In this document: in pieces, positions 16,773 to 25,055 of the stretch | How the letters are laid out: each line of letters begins with the position of its first letter | How positions within the stretch are numbered: position 1 is the stretch's first letter | Position numbers and translations under genes: made by a program | NCBI GenBank assembly: GCA_030446685.1 | Contig: JAUJMV010000004.1 | Span: 97,816 to 136,597, forward strand | Direction: 5' to 3' | Length of the DNA: 38,782 nt | DNA from: Thermomicrobiales bacterium | Lineage (GTDB): Bacteria > Chloroflexota > Chloroflexia > Thermomicrobiales > CADCWN01 | Notes under the pieces: model-generated | Databases searched by the model: none | What the model was told of the DNA's origin: nothing | The model's input: only the letters and a program-made list of their open reading frames with translations

Positions 16773-19233
16773 CCAGGACAGTAACACCACCGCCGACGCC
16801 GGGGCGGACGCGGCGAGTAGCCAGCGCTTCGCCCTCGGCGCGGCGCAGGGCGCCTACGACGAGGCGCTGGCGCTCCTCGAACGGGAGCGGGCGGTCGAGC
16901 GCATCTGGGCGCGCGACGCCGCCCTCTGGTCGGACGACCCCGACGTCCGCGAGACGATCGCCGACCGCCTCGGCTGGCTGACCGTCGCCGAGCGCATGCG
17001 CGAGGAGGCCGACGACCTGGCGGTCTTCGGGCGCGAGATCCGCGACGCCGGCTTCGGGCGGGCCGTCCTCCTCGGGATGGGCGGCAGCAGTCTCTGCGTC
17101 GAGGTGCTCCGCCGCTCGTTCGGCTCCGCCGAGGGCTTCCCCGCCCTGACGGTGGTCGACACCACCGACCCGGCCACCCTCCGCGCGCTCACCGACGAGC
17201 TGGACCTGACCAAGACCCTCTTCATCGTCGCCTCGAAGTCCGGCGGCACCCTGGAGACCCTCTCGCACGCCGCCTACTTCTTCGAGCGCGTGACCGAGGC
17301 GCAGGGGGACGGCGCCGGCGCGAGCTTCATCGCGATCACCGACCCCGGCTCTCAGTTGGAACAGCTCGGCGAGGAGCGCGGCTACCGCCGCGTCTTCCTC
17401 AACCCGCCCGACATCGGCGGGCGCTACTCGGTCCTCTCCTACTTCGGGCTGGTCCCGGGGGCGATCGCCGGGCTCGACATCGCCGCGCTCCTCGACCGCG
17501 CCCTCGGGATGATGGAGGCCTGCCGCCAGCCCGTCGCGGACAACCCCGGCGCCCAGCTCGGCGCGCTGCTCGGCGGGCTGGCCCGCGCCGGGCGCGACAA
17601 GCTGACCCTCGTCGTCGGCGACGGGCTCGCGGCGTACGGCGACTGGGCCGAGCAACTGATCGCCGAGAGCACCGGCAAGGAGGGGCGCGGCATCGTCCCG
17701 GTCACCGGCGAGGCCCTGGGCGAGCCGACCGCCTACCGCGACGATCGCGTCTTCGTCCACCTCTACCTGCGCGACAGCGACAGCGCGGCCGACCCCGCGC
17801 TCGACGACCTCGCCGAGCTGGCGACCGAGCAGGGCCAGCCGGTCGCGCGCCTCGACCTGGCCGACCGCTACGACCTCGGGGCGGAGTTCTTCCGCTGGGA
17901 GTTCGCCGTCGCCCTCGCCGGCAAGGTCCTCGGGATCAACCCCTTCGACGAGCCGAACGTGCAGGAGAGCAAGGACAACACCAATCGCTTCCTCGCCCGC
18001 TTCGCCGAGTCGGGCCGCCTGCCCGAGCCCGAGCCGGTCGCCACCCTCGACGGCCTCGGCCTGATCTGGCCCGGCAACACCGTCGGCGGCGACTTCGAGG
18101 CCGCCGTCGCCGCCTTCCTCGCCCAGGTCAAGGAGGGCGACTACCTGGCCCTGCAAGCCTACTTCGCCGCCACGCCCGAGCACGAGCGCGCCCTCCAGGC
18201 CCTGCGCCTCGCCCTGCGCGACCGCCTGCGCCTGGCGACCACGCTCGGCTACGGCCCGCGCTTCCTCCACTCGACCGGCCAGCTGCACAAGGGCGGGGCC
18301 AACAACGGCGTCTTCCTGCAGCTCGTCGCCCCCGCCGCCAGCGGCGACCCGCTGCCGATCCCCGGCCGGGACTACGGCTTCGAGACGCTGATCGCGGCCC
18401 AGGCGCTCGGCGATCTGCGCTCGCTGCGCGACCACGGCCGGCGCGTCGCCCGCGTCGACCTCGGCGCCGACATCGCCGGCGGCCTCCAGACATTGCAGGG
18501 CGTCGTCGAGCGCGCCGCCGCCCAGGCGCTGGGGCTAGCACGCCCGGATGGTCGGGGCGACCCGCCGGGTCGCCCCGACCGCGCCGACGATGGCTCTGGC
18601 GCCGCGCAGGGCGGAGTGGCGACGATGGGGCGAGCGATGACGGGCAGCCTTCGCGCCGCCATCGCCCTCGGCTGTCTCGCTGGGGGTGTGGCTGCATTAC
18701 CGAGCCGTCGCTCCGTCGGGTTGCCGCTGGCCGTGTTCGCCCTGGGTATCGGATTTGCGCTACCCCATCCGTGGGCGCTCCCGCTGGCGGCGGCCCCGCG
18801 GCCGATCTGGCTGGGTTTGCGGATCGGGCGCCGCCTTCCTCGGGGAGTTCTGGCAGTTGGTCTGGTTCACCAGCGCGGGTCGGCCTCGTCGGATCGCCCT
18901 CGGGCAGGGCGTGTTCGAGACGATGTGAGCAAGGCTGGGACAGCCTCGACTACGTTGCAGAACGGGACCGACGCGATCGAATACCACCGGCGCGACGGTT
19001 CGCGGCGCCAGGCTTCGGGGCTATGGGGCGGATGCCGCAATTCGGCTCTTTCCCGGCGGTGCGGCGTCCCCTCCCGCCGGGCTGGGGACGGTCGTCTACG
19101 TGGACGCCCGATCGTGGTTGACTTCGGCGTGGGCGCGCGGCCTGGTCGCATGACCCTCGCGCTCGATCCCGCCGCGCTAATGGCCCGGTACGGACTGGTG
19201 TTCCATTGGCCGACGGTTCCCAGGCTTGGTTGA
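16762..19233 (+). CDS. pgi: Glucose-6-phosphate isomerase with anomalous C-terminal extension
   Basis: Starts at GTG 16762, inside the end of tal, after GGGAGGAG. The isomerase interconverts glucose-6-phosphate and fructose-6-phosphate. It shows GMGGSSLCVEVL (about 97), the SIS-type loop FIVASKSGGTLET (about 154), GINPFDEPNVQESK (about 393) and a terminal HSTGQLHKGGANNG (about 508), typical of the isomerases in Tal-Pgi fusions. Homology ends near residue 595 (around base 18540). The frame continues for another 230 residues of low-complexity, Arg/Gly/Pro-rich sequence, running through a perfect 14-bp hairpin at 18550-18580. I think the true stop has been lost, perhaps the TAG in GGGGCTAGCA one frame away, and that the extension is not native. 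The open frame to 19233 is what the sequence shows. Confidence 0.85.
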   Translation: MLGSQDSNTTADAGADAASSQRFALGAAQGAYDEALALLERERAVERIWARDAALWSDDPDVRETIADRLGWLTVAERMREEADDLAVFGREIRDAGFGRAVLLGMGGSSLCVEVLRRSFGSAEGFPALTVVDTTDPATLRALTDELDLTKTLFIVASKSGGTLETLSHAAYFFERVTEAQGDGAGASFIAITDPGSQLEQLGEERGYRRVFLNPPDIGGRYSVLSYFGLVPGAIAGLDIAALLDRALGMMEACRQPVADNPGAQLGALLGGLARAGRDKLTLVVGDGLAAYGDWAEQLIAESTGKEGRGIVPVTGEALGEPTAYRDDRVFVHLYLRDSDSAADPALDDLAELATEQGQPVARLDLADRYDLGAEFFRWEFAVALAGKVLGINPFDEPNVQESKDNTNRFLARFAESGRLPEPEPVATLDGLGLIWPGNTVGGDFEAAVAAFLAQVKEGDYLALQAYFAATPEHERALQALRLALRDRLRLATTLGYGPRFLHSTGQLHKGGANNGVFLQLVAPAASGDPLPIPGRDYGFETLIAAQALGDLRSLRDHGRRVARVDLGADIAGGLQTLQGVVERAAAQALGLARPDGRGDPPGRPDRADDGSGAAQGGVATMGRAMTGSLRAAIALGCLAGGVAALPSRRSVGLPLAVFALGIGFALPHPWALPLAAAPRPIWLGLRIGRRLPRGVLAVGLVHQRGSASSDRPRAGRVRDDVSKAGTASTTLQNGTDAIEYHRRDGSRRQASGLWGGCRNSALSRRCGVPSRRAGDGRLRGRPIVVDFGVGARPGRMTLALDPAALMARYGLVFHWPTVPRLG
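18550..18580. terminator. Strong 14-bp hairpin after pgi homology
   Basis: GGTCGGGGCGACCC, loop GCC, GGGTCGCCCCGACC: a perfect stem with a 3-nt loop. It lies where the pgi homology ends and would fit a transcription end or mRNA-protecting structure. There is no T-tract. Its position inside the open pgi frame suggests the original stop codon lay just before it. Confidence 0.5.
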
Positions 19234-19500
19234 TGCGCCACCGCGGCGACCCCGCCCCGGGGGCCCTCGGGCGGGCGCGCGGCCTGGTGCTCCAGGCCCT
19301 CGATTCACTCACGCCGGCGGCCTTCTCCTGGGTCGCGCCCGACCCCGAGTCGGCGGCGACCTCAGCCCGGCACGCCTCCTGATGGCGCCACCGTACCGAC
19401 GTCGTCGCGGGCCGCGCCCAGGCGCGGATGGTGCGGACCCGGTATCATTGAGCGGCAACGGCGGCGCGCCCCAGGGCAACTCCTACCGCTACCGCTCGAT
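18587..19500 (+). other. Possible decayed gene between pgi and gnd
   Basis: All three plus frames are partly open. Pieces that look protein-like occur in different frames: a hydrophobic, signal-like start (MTGSLRAAIALGCLAGG, near 18638), a membrane-type segment (AVFALGIGFALPHPW, near 18730), GEFWQLVWFTSAGRPRR ending at a TGA at 18926-18928, a piece reading GTVVYVDARSWLTSAWARG near 19090-19140, and one reading LVLQALDSLTPAAFSWVAP near 19285-19345. They could be the remains of one membrane or exported protein broken by several indels. I do not recognise the family. A TATCAT at 19443-19448 may be the -10 box of gnd. Confidence 0.35.
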
Positions 19501-19514
19501 CGCACGAGGAGGGG

Positions 19515-21161
19515 ATGGTGACAGCCAACGGACCGACGAACTACGGACTGATCGGCCTGGCGGTGATGGGCGCCAACCTGACGCTCAACATCGCCGACCA
19601 CGGCTTCCCGATCGCCGCCTACAACCGCACCCACGCCGTCACCGAGGAATTCATGGCCGGCGAGGCGCGCGGCAAGCCGATCGTCGCCGCCGCGACGCTG
19701 GAGGAGTTCGTCCGGGCGATCGACCGCCCGCGCCGGATCATCATCCTGGTCAAGGCCGGCCCGCCGGTCGACGCGGTGATCGCCCAACTGCGCCCCCTGC
19801 TCGACCCCGGCGACGTGATCATCGACGGCGGCAACTCCTTCTTCCGCGACACCATGCGCCGCGACGCCGAGTTCCAGGGCTCCGGCCTGCACTTCATGGG
19901 CATGGGCGTCAGCGGCGGCGAGGAGGGCGCGCGGCACGGCCCCAGCCTGATGCCCGGCGGCCCGAAGGACGCCTACGACCTGATCGAGCCGATGGTGACG
20001 AAGATCGCCGCCCAGGTCAAGGACGGCCCCTGCGTCACCTACATCGGGCCGGGCGGCGCGGGCCACTACGTCAAGATGGTCCACAACGGCATCGAGTACG
20101 GCGACATGCAACTGATCGCCGAGACCTACAACCTGATGAAGCAGGTCCTCGGCCTCTCCGCGCCGGAGATGGGCGCCATCTTCGCGCGCTGGAACACGGG
20201 CAAGCTCGATTCTTACCTGATCGAGATCACCGCCCAGGTCCTCGCCTTCGTGGACGCCGACACCGGCCAGCCCCTGGTCGACCTGATCCTCGACGAGGCC
20301 GAGCAGAAGGGGACCGGGCGCTGGACCTCGCAGAACGCGATCGAGCTCGGCATCCCCATCCCCACCATCGACGCGGCGGTCTGGTCGCGCGGCATCTCCG
20401 CGCTGAAGGAACTGCGCGTCGAAGCCTCCCGGGTGCTGCACGGGCCGCGCCTCGTCCCGGCCCAGCAGGGCGGCGCGACCGTCGGCGCCAACGGCGCCGG
20501 CCGCCCCGACCGGGACCGCCTGCTCGGCGCGCTGGAGAACGCCCTCTACGCCGCCAAGATCAGCTCCTACGCCCAGGGGATGGCCCTGCTGCGCGTCGCC
20601 TCCGAGGAGTACGGCTTCGCGCTGAACCTGGCCGAGGTCGCCCGCATCTGGAAGGGCGGCTGCATCATCCGCGCCGAACTGCTCGACCCCATCCAGCGCG
20701 CCTTCGAGCGCGACCCCGGCCTCCGCAACCTGCTGCTCGACCCCGGCTTCGCCGAGACGGTCACCGCGCTCAACGCCGACTGGCGCTACGTGTCGCAGAT
20801 CGCGCGCGACTACGGTGTGCCGACCCCGGCCCTGAACGCCTCGCTCGACTACTTCGACTCCTACCGCGCCGCGCGGCTGCCGGCCAACCTGATCCAGGGC
20901 CAGCGCGACTTCTTCGGCGCGCACACCTACCGCCGCCTCGACCGCGCCGGCCAGTTCCACACCGAATGGGCGCCGGAGATCGCGCCGCGTCAGGAGGTCG
21001 TCTCCGTGCCCTCGCCGGCCGGCGTGCGCGAGGCCGTCGGCGAGGACGAGGCGGTCGGCCAGAACAAGGAGGCGGCGCAGGTCTCCGCCGCCGCCGCCGG
21101 CCGCGACACCGGCGACGAGCGCGAGGCGATCGGCGAGGACGAGCGGGCCGACCGCGGCTGA
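19515..21161 (+). CDS. gnd: 6-phosphogluconate dehydrogenase, decarboxylating
   Basis: Oxidises 6-phosphogluconate to ribulose-5-phosphate and CO2, forming NAD(P)H. The Rossmann motif is GLAVMGANLTLNIADHG (about 14-30). The substrate-site stretch GVSGGEEGARHGPSLMPGG lies near 131, and the catalytic Lys/His/Asn are in YVKMVHNGIEYGDMQ (about 188). The family's C-terminal block QRDFFGAHTYRR ... FHTEW ends near residue 490. About 60 further residues follow, an Ala/Glu/Asp-rich tail (AVGEDEAVGQNKEAAQ and similar) not found in usual 470-480 aa enzymes. GAGGAGGGG directly precedes the ATG; the GTG at 19518 would be better spaced. It follows a 280-nt stretch of decayed sequence, so it may have its own promoter. 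Confidence 0.95.
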   Translation: MVTANGPTNYGLIGLAVMGANLTLNIADHGFPIAAYNRTHAVTEEFMAGEARGKPIVAAATLEEFVRAIDRPRRIIILVKAGPPVDAVIAQLRPLLDPGDVIIDGGNSFFRDTMRRDAEFQGSGLHFMGMGVSGGEEGARHGPSLMPGGPKDAYDLIEPMVTKIAAQVKDGPCVTYIGPGGAGHYVKMVHNGIEYGDMQLIAETYNLMKQVLGLSAPEMGAIFARWNTGKLDSYLIEITAQVLAFVDADTGQPLVDLILDEAEQKGTGRWTSQNAIELGIPIPTIDAAVWSRGISALKELRVEASRVLHGPRLVPAQQGGATVGANGAGRPDRDRLLGALENALYAAKISSYAQGMALLRVASEEYGFALNLAEVARIWKGGCIIRAELLDPIQRAFERDPGLRNLLLDPGFAETVTALNADWRYVSQIARDYGVPTPALNASLDYFDSYRAARLPANLIQGQRDFFGAHTYRRLDRAGQFHTEWAPEIAPRQEVVSVPSPAGVREAVGEDEAVGQNKEAAQVSAAAAGRDTGDEREAIGEDERADRG

Positions 21162-21173
21162 CGCGGTCGGGCA

Positions 21174-21272
21174 GTCGGCTAGTCGGCTAGTCGGCTAGTC
21201 GGCTAGAGGAGGACAAGGTTCGCACGGTCGGCAATCCCGTTTTCGCTACCCGACCACCCGACTACCCGACTG
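21174..21272. repeat. Tandem octamer words between gnd and zwf
   Basis: GTCGGCTA is repeated four times at 21174-21205. On the other side of a 40-nt spacer, CTACCCGA/CCACCCGA/CTACCCGA words run to 21270. The two sides are only partly inverse (GTCGG-type against CCCGAC). It occupies almost the whole gap before zwf. Confidence 0.7.
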
Positions 21273-21284
21273 AAGAGAGGAGCC

Positions 21285-22856
21285 ATGACCGGAACGACCG
21301 TCGCCCCCCCCGGGACCGCCGTCAACCCGCTGCGCGAAGGGCTGCGCCTGGAGCAGACCCCGCCCCCCTGCACCATGGTCATCTTCGGCGTCACCGGCGA
21401 CCTGACCCACCGCAAGCTGATGCCCTCCCTCTACGAACTGGCGGTCGACGTGCCGCTCCCCGCCAACTTCTCGGTCGTCGGGTTCGCCCGGCGCGACTGG
21501 GACGACGAGCAGTTCCGCCAGGAGATGAGCGACGCGGTCCACAAGGGGATCAAGGGCGAGGTCGACGCGGCCGCCTGGCAGAACTTCGCCCAGCGGCTCA
21601 ACTACGTCAGCTCGAACTTCGACGACCCCGAGGGCTACCGCCGCCTGGGCGAGCTGCTCGACCGGATCGACGCCGAGCGCAACATCGGCGGCAACCGCAT
21701 CTTCTACCTCGCCACCCCGCCGAGCTTCTACCCGGTCATCGTCCGCCACCTGCGCGAGGCCGGCCTCGCCCGCCGCTTCGTGCCGGGCGAGCCGGAGCGC
21801 GGCTGGACGCGCCTGGTGATCGAGAAGCCCTTCGGCCACGACCTCCCCTCCTCCCAGGCGCTCAACAACGAGATCGCCAGCGCCTTCGCCGAGTCGCAGG
21901 TCTATCGCATCGACCACTACCTCGGCAAGGAGACGGTGCAGAACCTGCTCGTCTTCCGCTTCGCCAACGAGATCTTCGAGCCGATCTGGAACCGGCACTA
22001 CATCGACCACGTCCAGATGACCGTGGCCGAGGCGATCGGCATCGAGGGGCGCGGCCAGTTCTACGAGGAGGCCGGGGCGCTGCGCGACATCGTGCAGAAC
22101 CACATGCTCCAGCTCCTCAGCCTGATCGCCATGGAGCCGCCCAGCTCGATCACCGAGAAGACGGTGCGCGACGAGAAGGTGCAGGTTCTCCAGGCGATCG
22201 CCCCGCCCCGCGGGCGCACCGCCGCGGCCGGCGTCGTCCGCGGGCAGTACGGCCCCGGCTGGGCCGACGGCCGCGCCGTCCCCGGCTACCGCCAGGAGCA
22301 GGGCGCCGCCCCCGACTCGCCCGTCGAGACCTACGTCGCCCTCAAGCTCGGCATCGACAACTTCCGCTGGGCCGGGGTGCCCTTCTACCTGCGCACCGGC
22401 AAGCGGCTGCCGCAGCGCGCGACCGAGATCGCGGTCCAGTTCAACCGGGTGCCCCACCTCCTCTTCACGCGCGCCGGCACCATGCGCCCGGAGCCGAACC
22501 TGCTGATCCTGCGCATCCAGCCGGACGAGGGGATCACCCTGCGCTTCGCGGCGAAGGTGCCCGGCGCCGGGATGCAGATCCGCTCGGTCAACATGGACTT
22601 CTTCTACGGCACCTCCTTCCTGGCCAAGGGGCCGGACGACTACGCCCGCCTGCTCCTCGACTGCATGCTCGGCGACGCCACCCTCTTCGCGCGCCGCGAC
22701 GAGGTCGAGACCGCCTGGGCGATCTGCAACGGCATCATGGACCACTGGGCCGCCGCCCCCGACCCGGACTTCCCCAACTATGAGGCCGGCACCTGGGGGC
22801 CGCCCGAATCCGACGCGCTGATCGAGCGCGACGGCCGCCGCTGGCGCCGGCTGTGA
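21285..22856 (+). CDS. zwf: Glucose-6-phosphate 1-dehydrogenase
   Basis: A 523-residue enzyme catalysing the first step of the oxidative pentose-phosphate pathway, from glucose-6-phosphate to 6-phosphogluconolactone with reduction of NADP. The coenzyme motif GVTGDLTHRKLMPSLY is at about 35-50, EKPFGHD at about 180, and the catalytic RIDHYLGKE at about 207-215. The C-terminal substrate-lactone domain includes FYLRTGKRLP. The length is normal. It starts at the ATG after AGAGAGGAG. It lies directly upstream of opcA, its assembly or activating factor in actinobacteria and cyanobacteria, with an inverted repeat between the two. Confidence 0.97.
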   Translation: MTGTTVAPPGTAVNPLREGLRLEQTPPPCTMVIFGVTGDLTHRKLMPSLYELAVDVPLPANFSVVGFARRDWDDEQFRQEMSDAVHKGIKGEVDAAAWQNFAQRLNYVSSNFDDPEGYRRLGELLDRIDAERNIGGNRIFYLATPPSFYPVIVRHLREAGLARRFVPGEPERGWTRLVIEKPFGHDLPSSQALNNEIASAFAESQVYRIDHYLGKETVQNLLVFRFANEIFEPIWNRHYIDHVQMTVAEAIGIEGRGQFYEEAGALRDIVQNHMLQLLSLIAMEPPSSITEKTVRDEKVQVLQAIAPPRGRTAAAGVVRGQYGPGWADGRAVPGYRQEQGAAPDSPVETYVALKLGIDNFRWAGVPFYLRTGKRLPQRATEIAVQFNRVPHLLFTRAGTMRPEPNLLILRIQPDEGITLRFAAKVPGAGMQIRSVNMDFFYGTSFLAKGPDDYARLLLDCMLGDATLFARRDEVETAWAICNGIMDHWAAAPDPDFPNYEAGTWGPPESDALIERDGRRWRRL

Positions 22857-22857
22857 C

Positions 22858-22937
22858 GGAGTCGGGAGTAGCGAGTAGAGAGTGCGCTTTGTGGTGGCGA
22901 ACGCCGCTACTCCCGACTCCCGACTCTCTACTCCCGA
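22858..22937. repeat. Inverted repeat with GGAGTCG/GGGAGTA words
   Basis: GGAGTCGGGAGTAGCG (22858-22873) pairs perfectly with 22905-22920 (16 bp). An alternative pairing joins GAGTAGAGAGT (22873-22883) with 22923-22933 (11 bp). The two pairings exclude each other, so two RNA folds are possible between zwf and opcA. The words are related to those at 498-603. Confidence 0.75.
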
Positions 22938-22951
22938 CTAAGGAGAGCGCG

Positions 22952-24112
22952 ATGCACGACAACGGCGCCGTCGCCGATCTCGGGCCGGTCGGCCAGCCGG
23001 TCGAGGTGGGCCGGATCGAGCAGGAGTTGCGGCGAGCCTGGCGCGACGAGGCGCGGCTGACGCTGCAAGACGACGCGATGACCGTCACCCGCACCAGCGT
23101 CCTCAACCTGATCGTCCACGCCGCCGCGCCGGACGACATCGCGCGCGTGCGCCGCGCCTTCGAGCACCTCGGCCTCGCCCACCCCTCGCGCGCGATCGTC
23201 CTGCTGGCCCAGCCCGACGCCCCGGAGCAGGAACTCGACGCCTGGATCGCCGCGCGCGTGCTGACTGTCCCGGGGAGCAGCCGGCGACTGCGCTTCGAGC
23301 AGGTGACGATCGCGGCGCGCGGCGAGACCGCCCGGCACCTGCCGACCCTCGTCGACCCGATCCTCGTCGCCGAACTGCCCAACTTCCTCTGGTGGCTGCA
23401 CGAGCCGCCGTTCCGGTCGCCCCGCTTCACGCAGATGCTCGACATCGTCGACCGCCTGATCGTCGACTCGGCCAGCTTCGACGGGCCGGTCGCGGCCTTC
23501 CACGAGCTGGCCGAGCTGGCGGTGATCCCCTACGGCGTCGCGGTCAGCGACTTCGCCTGGGGCCGGCTGCGCCCCTGGCGCGAGCTGGTGGCCCAGTTCT
23601 TCGACCCGCCCGACCAGGCCGCCAGCCTGGCCGCGATCGACCAGGTCGAGATCACCTACGAGCCGCGCGGGCCGGGCGGCGCCTCCGGGTTCAGCGAGGG
23701 CGTCCTGGCGCTCGGCTGGCTCTGCAGCCGCCTCGGCTGGCATGTGCAGGACCCCCCCCGGCGCGAGGGGACCGGCGCCTTTCGCTGGGACCTCAGCGCC
23801 GCCGGGCGGACCATCGGGGCGACGCTGCGGCCCCAGGAGGAGTCGCACGCCGTCGTCGGCCTACGCCGGATCACCCTGACCGCCGGCGCCGCGCACCCCG
23901 GCGTCTTCGTCGTCCACCGGGAGGACGCGACCCACCTCGTCACCACCGTAGACCTGCCAGGTGTGGCCCGCCAATTCGACCGGGTGATGCGCGCGACCCT
24001 GCCGGACGAGCACGAGTTGCTCCACCACGGCCTCACCCAGTTCGGCCAGGATCGCTTCTACGACGGCGCGCTGGTCTTCGCCGCCCAGCTCTGCCGCGGC
24101 CTGAGCGAGTAG
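22952..24112 (+). CDS. opcA: OpcA-like glucose-6-phosphate dehydrogenase assembly protein
   Basis: A 386-residue protein of the OpcA family, which in cyanobacteria and actinobacteria binds glucose-6-phosphate dehydrogenase and raises its activity or stabilises the tetramer. Recognisable stretches are RTSVLNLIVHAAAPDD (about 48), PTLVDPILVAELPNFLWW (about 135-152, with WLHEPPF), and the C-terminal YDGALVFAAQL. The start at ATG 22952 is fixed by TAAGGAG just upstream; the frame is open back to 22853, but that part is simply the translated repeat. It sits between zwf and pgl, as expected of its role. Confidence 0.9.
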   Translation: MHDNGAVADLGPVGQPVEVGRIEQELRRAWRDEARLTLQDDAMTVTRTSVLNLIVHAAAPDDIARVRRAFEHLGLAHPSRAIVLLAQPDAPEQELDAWIAARVLTVPGSSRRLRFEQVTIAARGETARHLPTLVDPILVAELPNFLWWLHEPPFRSPRFTQMLDIVDRLIVDSASFDGPVAAFHELAELAVIPYGVAVSDFAWGRLRPWRELVAQFFDPPDQAASLAAIDQVEITYEPRGPGGASGFSEGVLALGWLCSRLGWHVQDPPRREGTGAFRWDLSAAGRTIGATLRPQEESHAVVGLRRITLTAGAAHPGVFVVHREDATHLVTTVDLPGVARQFDRVMRATLPDEHELLHHGLTQFGQDRFYDGALVFAAQLCRGLSE

Positions 24113-24113
24113 C

Positions 24114-24134
24114 GCCGCGTGCCGCGTGCCGCGT
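24114..24134. repeat. Three direct heptamers (GCCGCGT)
   Basis: Three exact copies of GCCGCGT immediately follow the opcA stop. No inverted partner is seen. It fills half of the 42-nt gap before pgl. Confidence 0.75.
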
Positions 24135-24154
24135 AGTGGAATGTGTGGGAGCCC

Positions 24155-24898
24155 ATGACGACGCCCGAGATCCAGATCAGCCCCGACCCCGCCACGCTGG
24201 CCGAGGAGGCCGCGCGGCGCTTCGTCGCCGCGGCCGCGGCGGCCAGCGCCGCGCGCGGGCGCTTCACCGTCGCCCTCTCCGGCGGCTCGACGCCGCGAGC
24301 CCTGCTCCGCCTCCTGGCCGCGCCGCCCTACCGCGACCGGGTCGCCTGGGACCGCGTCCACGTCGCCTGGGGCGACGAGCGCTGCGTCCCGCCCGACGAC
24401 GAGCAGAGCAACTACCGCATGGCGCGCGAGGCGCTGCTCGACCACGTCCCGATCCCGCACGAGCAGATCTACTGCATCCCCACCGAGGAGCCCGACCACG
24501 AGGTCGCCGCCCGGGTCTACGACGCCACGCTGCGCCGCCTCTTCAACCCCGATCCCGGCGAATGGCCGCGCTTCGACCTGATCCACCTCGGCCTCGGCCC
24601 CGAGGGGCACACCGCCTCCCTCTTCCCCGGCAGCCCCGCCCTGGACGAGCGCGACCGGCTGGTCGCCGCCCCCTGGGTCGAGAAGCTCTCCGCCCACCGC
24701 ATCACCCTCACCCCGCCCGTCATCAATGCCGCGCGCGAGGTCGCCTTCCTGGTCGCCGGTGCGGAGAAGGCCGCGATCGTCCGCACCATCCTGCGCGGCC
24801 CGCGCGACCCCGCCGAGTACCCCGCCCAGATCGTTGCCCCCACCGACGGCCGCCTCACCTGGCTCCTCGACCGGGCCGCCGCCGCGCACTTGGATTGA
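24155..24898 (+). CDS. pgl: 6-phosphogluconolactonase
   Basis: A 247-residue DevB/SOL-type lactonase that hydrolyses 6-phosphogluconolactone to 6-phosphogluconate. Typical motifs are FTVALSGGSTPRALL (about 37-51), WGDERCVPPDDEQSN (about 72-86), and GLGPEGHTASLFPGS (about 148-163) with the catalytic His. Length matches the family. The ATG at 24155 follows GGGAG closely; a GTG at 24143 is an alternative. It completes the oxidative branch together with zwf and gnd. Confidence 0.95.
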   Translation: MTTPEIQISPDPATLAEEAARRFVAAAAAASAARGRFTVALSGGSTPRALLRLLAAPPYRDRVAWDRVHVAWGDERCVPPDDEQSNYRMAREALLDHVPIPHEQIYCIPTEEPDHEVAARVYDATLRRLFNPDPGEWPRFDLIHLGLGPEGHTASLFPGSPALDERDRLVAAPWVEKLSAHRITLTPPVINAAREVAFLVAGAEKAAIVRTILRGPRDPAEYPAQIVAPTDGRLTWLLDRAAAAHLD

Positions 24899-24911
24899 CA
24901 GAGGGCGCGAT

Positions 24912-25032
24912 GAACCACAAAGACACCAAGATCACAAAGGACACAAAGGAATCGAAATGAACAAGCGCACATCAGGATCTCCATGACATTCCGTTCTTTG
25001 TGTCCTTTATGGTCTTGGTGTCTTTGTGGTTC
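24912..25032. repeat. AT-rich inverted repeat (CACAAAG words)
   Basis: GAACCACAAAGACACCAAGA (24912-24931) pairs perfectly with 25013-25032 (20 bp). AAAGGACACAAAG (24936-24948) pairs with 24996-25008 (13 bp). The stem encloses a loop of about 47 nt. The element is clearly richer in A and T than anything around it. It fills the gap between pgl and rpiA. Confidence 0.85.
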
Positions 25033-25055
25033 CGTATGCCCCGCGAGGATTGCCG

